Shown here: one piece after another, positions 19,901-22,787 of the stretch | Layout of the letters: each line of letters starts with the position of its first letter | Numbering within the stretch: position 1 is the first letter of the stretch | Assembly (NCBI GenBank): GCA_001566745.1 | Contig: KQ964552.1 | Location: forward strand, 16,227-39,013 | Reading direction: 5' to 3' | From: Conidiobolus coronatus NRRL 28638 | Lineage: Eukaryota > Entomophthoromycota > Entomophthoromycetes > Entomophthorales > Conidiobolaceae | DNA length: 22,787 nucleotides | The notes under the pieces: model-generated | What the model saw: only the letters and a program-made list of their open reading frames with translations | Database searches by the model: none | What the model was told of the DNA's origin: nothing | Position numbers and translations under genes: made by a program

Positions 19901-20411
19901 AATAGCTTTTAATTCTCTAGGTATAGATATTATTTTATTTGAAAATTAATATTATTACACCATGAAACAGGCTCATTCTTACTTATATAAAGCTATTTTC
20001 TATCTAACATACCTTAAAATAAAATTAGAAATTTAAAGTTTTCAAATATAGTGTTTGTTGTTATTGAATACCCTTTAAGTTAATATCTAGTTTAAAAGTT
20101 ATTTAACCCTATTATAATATATAACAAGCTTCTAATAAATTCTACAATATTCTAAACTTAACTTATTTTAATACTATATAAAATCAACGTTACTTAAAAT
20201 AGAAACTAATAAAAGCATTAATCAATATAGGCAAATTAATATTTTTATTTCCTTAAATGTGTTAGGTTAAATTATCCCATAAATCAATCAATGATTATTT
20301 ACTATAATAGTATGTATATTCAGATGCAAATAATTAACTAAATGCTTTATAAAGCACCAAAGATATAATTATTAAACATATTACTAACCTATCGAATTTA
20401 CTTAAAAATTA
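19901..20411. other. AT-rich spacer upstream of the HNH gene
   Basis: The stretch holds no visible gene. It should contain the promoter of the HNH-domain gene, which starts at 20412. No element stands out from the AT-rich background. Confidence 0.5.
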
Positions 20412-21026
20412 ATGACTTCATCTGTTAATACCTCTAAGTTAAGTCAATTAGTAAATCAGACTATTATTGACTTAGATAAGTCAGAAGAAGTTGATCAAGT
20501 CCCTGGAGTTGAGGATTTAATACTCGAAATAGTCAATAGCTTGAATATTGGGGCTTATGAAGTTGAGATATTGCAATTAGAGTTAAATGAGCAGTTATTA
20601 GACTTTGATTTGTTTAGTAATGAATCTGAGCTAGAATTATTTTCTATAACGCTTAGTAGAAGGTTAAAAGACAATTTAATATTTGGAGAAGTTCCAGTTG
20701 AAGAAGAAGATAAAGGATCTTGCGAGCTTTGCGAAAGAGAAATGCCTCTAACTTTCCATCACTTAATACCTAGGGAAACACACTCACACCTTGCTAAGAA
20801 GGGAACATTTACAAAAGATGATATGAGAACCAGAGGGACTAATATTTGCAGGCCTTGCCACACTCACTTACATAGAACTTATGATAATTTAGAGCTTGCT
20901 ATAAATTACAATACAGTGGAAAAGTTGTTAGAAAGTGAAAAAGTATGCAAGTTTATAGAGTATATTTCAAAGCAAAAAATAAGGAGTAGAGTAAGAGGAG
21001 CAGTCCCTTTGAGGTATTCAAAATAA
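20412..21026 (+). CDS. HNH-domain protein of unknown function (one exon)
   Basis: The protein has 204 residues in one exon. Residues 1-100 are acidic and probably helical, with no domain I recognise. Residues 104-190 form an HNH-type zinc domain: CELC at 104-107, the HH pair in FHHLIPR at 116-117, and CRPCHTHLH at 146-154, with the two CxxC pairs likely binding one zinc. The stretch LELAINYNTVEKLL and the closing FIEYISKQK resemble, from memory, small bacterial HNH proteins with an LTFHHLIPR core and a KFVAWVSKQ-like ending. HNH domains usually cut DNA, but nothing here shows a target, and no intron, intein or phage gene lies beside it, so homing is unlikely. There is no signal peptide or membrane segment. 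Start choice: this ATG is the first in frame after AT-rich spacer. The role is unknown. Confidence 0.8.
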   Translation: MTSSVNTSKLSQLVNQTIIDLDKSEEVDQVPGVEDLILEIVNSLNIGAYEVEILQLELNEQLLDFDLFSNESELELFSITLSRRLKDNLIFGEVPVEEEDKGSCELCEREMPLTFHHLIPRETHSHLAKKGTFTKDDMRTRGTNICRPCHTHLHRTYDNLELAINYNTVEKLLESEKVCKFIEYISKQKIRSRVRGAVPLRYSK

Positions 21027-21526
21027 ACATTTATTTAATATATTTGTACACATGCACCACTTAAAGATTAAACTAAATAGACTTTAATTGATAAATAGAA
21101 TTATTTATAATATGCTTATAAAGATATATTTTTATAAAATGGTGTATAGTATAGCATATTTTATATATTCAGATATTGTGATAAAAGTATGTTCAAGATT
21201 GTTATTATGAATACTTCAGGGACTGATTTTTCTATAAACTTATATATGATACAAGTAATTAATTATCTGTTTGCTTATTTTAATATTCACGAATATCAAT
21301 TTAAGTTGTAAATCTTATATTTTTGCATATTTTTTTATAAAACTATAATAAATATAGCTATTATTGTAATTCGATTAAACAATATATAACTAATTAATGA
21401 ATTTTAAAATTGGCTATGCATCCAAACCAATATATAATCTATTAATCAATTCTGGATATTAATTAAGTTTATTATAGCGAAATTTCAGCAAATTAAAAAG
21501 GAATATTTTTATTTAATTGCGATTAT

Positions 21527-21546
21527 TCAACATTAATTAGTGTTGA
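21527..21546. repeat. Short hairpin in spacer
   Basis: TCAACA at 21527-21532 pairs with TGTTGA at 21541-21546, and the stem extends inward by a wobble pair and an A-T pair around an AATT loop. It may be chance in AT-rich DNA. Confidence 0.2.
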
Positions 21547-21796
21547 TTATTAAACGATCAATAGATTTAATAAAAAATACTCATAATTAATATATTACAA
21601 TCGATAATAATGGCTTTACAAATAATATGAACTATATTCTTGTTAACTAGTTTAAGTAATAAGCTAGAATTATGTTATATGCTGTTAAACTGAATCATTA
21701 TTATTCATATATTTTCGTTGAAATTTAAAGATAGTATTGTTAGTTCATCGACTATATGCGTATATTCCTATATTATGTTGTTCTGTTATGGGGTGG

Positions 21797-21820
21797 TTAA
21801 TATATATATATATATATTAA
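21797..21820. repeat. TA dinucleotide microsatellite palindrome
   Basis: Eight TA units are flanked by TTAA on both sides, making a perfect 24-bp palindrome. Such tracts are common in AT-rich spacers and vary in length between strains. Confidence 0.8.
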
Positions 21821-22787
21821 AGTATACAGTATATTAGATAGAGTAACTTGATTATATGCATGTTTTGATTAACTTCATAGCATTAGTTTTCTCAATAAAA
21901 TCTGTCAACTTTTGTCAAGTTTTTGTATATTTTTATTTGCACAATTTAGAAGTGCTATTTATTTTATAAATTTAAGTTGTGTTTGGTAATAGCTGAGATT
22001 AGTTAAAGCTGTAGAAATGTGAAAATATTGTTTTACTTACATTCTTTTATAAGTATGTAATAAATATATTAATAGATCGTTTAAATTAAAATCAACTTTG
22101 TGAATCTTGTTTACAGATGATTAAATCAAGTAGCTGGAGTTATATATATTTAGATTTAGTTTACTAGTTAAAAGCAAAGTATAAGCATTTAAGTTGAAAA
22201 TATATTAATATCTTAAGTATGTTAACATTTCTATATTGGTAGTTATTTGAAATAATAATTAATATTCACTAAATATACAATAAACTCCACTATATTAGTA
22301 TAATGCAATAATCTTATAAACCGCGGGACAAGTCAAGTGCTATTTTACTTGTATATATCTTAGATAGCTCAATTCAAATTTGTGTGAATAATATGTAAAG
22401 ATCGATTATAGTAATTTGAGTTATTGGTACTAAAGCTCTTGTTTAAAGGAGAATAACTATTAATTTCGGATTTACACATGTTTTACAAGTTAATTAATAT
22501 CAATGTATATTAAACGCGTTTTGAGACTAAAATAAAAAATATTAAGCTTAGTCTAATATTTTTTTTGAAAATAATGCATCGGCTTAACCAGAGTCAATGT
22601 GTGATTAATTTAAGTTTCAAAAACACTCCTACCATCAAATAAAAAGAAACTTAACCAAATATATTAGATCTGTGACAATGAATCTCAGTGTCCAGCGATT
22701 TGTTGAAAATTTATTATATGCATTACTTTTCATAAGTTGGAATCTTAACCCTGTTTATAATCAGGTTGAAAATTGAAAAATTATATG

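Larger units (their letters stand above)
21027..22787. other. Long AT-rich terminal spacer, no gene seen
   Basis: No reading frame of note appears on either strand in this final 1.76 kb. It contains a TA-repeat palindrome at 21797-21820 and a small hairpin at 21527-21546. A gene with very short exons could hide here, but I found no recognisable protein segment. The stretch runs off the window. Confidence 0.5.

Noticed and set aside
20412-21026. HNH gene as a homing endonuclease or mobile element
   Set aside because: No intein, group I intron, reverse transcriptase, terminal repeat or phage gene is visible around it.
1-22787. tRNA genes
   Set aside because: I looked for GTTCRANNC-type B boxes with a matching A box and acceptor stem and found none that fold.
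1-22787. CRISPR arrays, bacterial operons or prophage
   Set aside because: The window is eukaryotic with spliced genes, and no regularly spaced repeats are present.

Overview
The window is nuclear DNA of an AT-rich eukaryote, most likely a fungus. The gene set (cytochrome c, NOG2, MED17, DCN1, a cullin) is eukaryotic. The proteins look fungal, the genes carry many very short GT-AG introns, and a lone 5S rRNA gene sits among protein genes. A mitochondrial BipA/TypA GTPase and the very AT-rich spacers make me favour an early-diverging lineage such as Zoopagomycota, but that is inference. The presence of cytochrome c and a probable mitochondrial ThrRS argues against an anaerobic lineage such as Neocallimastigomycota.

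Layout: 1-1319 is a spacer holding the cytochrome c promoter. Cytochrome c lies at 1320-1781 (+, 3 exons) and the mitochondrial-type BipA/TypA GTPase at 3595-5679 (+, 2 exons). DCN1, the cullin neddylation factor, is at 6841-7961 (-, 8 exons). Mediator subunit 17 is at 9456-11304 (+, 4 exons). A CUL4-like cullin is at 11922-14417 (-, 6 exons), a probable mitochondrial threonyl-tRNA synthetase at 14740-16992 (-, 3 exons), and the ribosome-assembly GTPase NOG2 at 17403-19015 (-, 3 exons). A 5S rRNA gene is at 19769-19885 (+), and a one-exon HNH-domain protein of unknown role at 20412-21026 (+). The rest is AT-rich spacer in which I see no convincing genes.

I rebuilt all seven spliced genes by hand from frame, splice-site phase and family similarity. 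They contain 22 introns; 21 are 45-61 nt and 19 end in TAG. The rebuilt proteins are 107, 677, 255, 567, 748, 714 and 502 residues, close to the usual family lengths.

Functional themes: three genes serve mitochondria (cytochrome c, BipA, ThrRS), two serve cullin-RING ligases (DCN1 and its probable substrate, the cullin), and two serve the 60S ribosome (NOG2 and 5S rRNA). These are not operons; each gene appears to have its own promoter. The observations most worth following are a ThrRS whose editing domain is kept but has lost all four of its metal/catalytic residues, a bacterial-type BipA with an apparent mitochondrial presequence, an HNH protein resembling small bacterial HNH proteins, and a cytochrome c promoter carrying a perfect three-unit heat-shock element.
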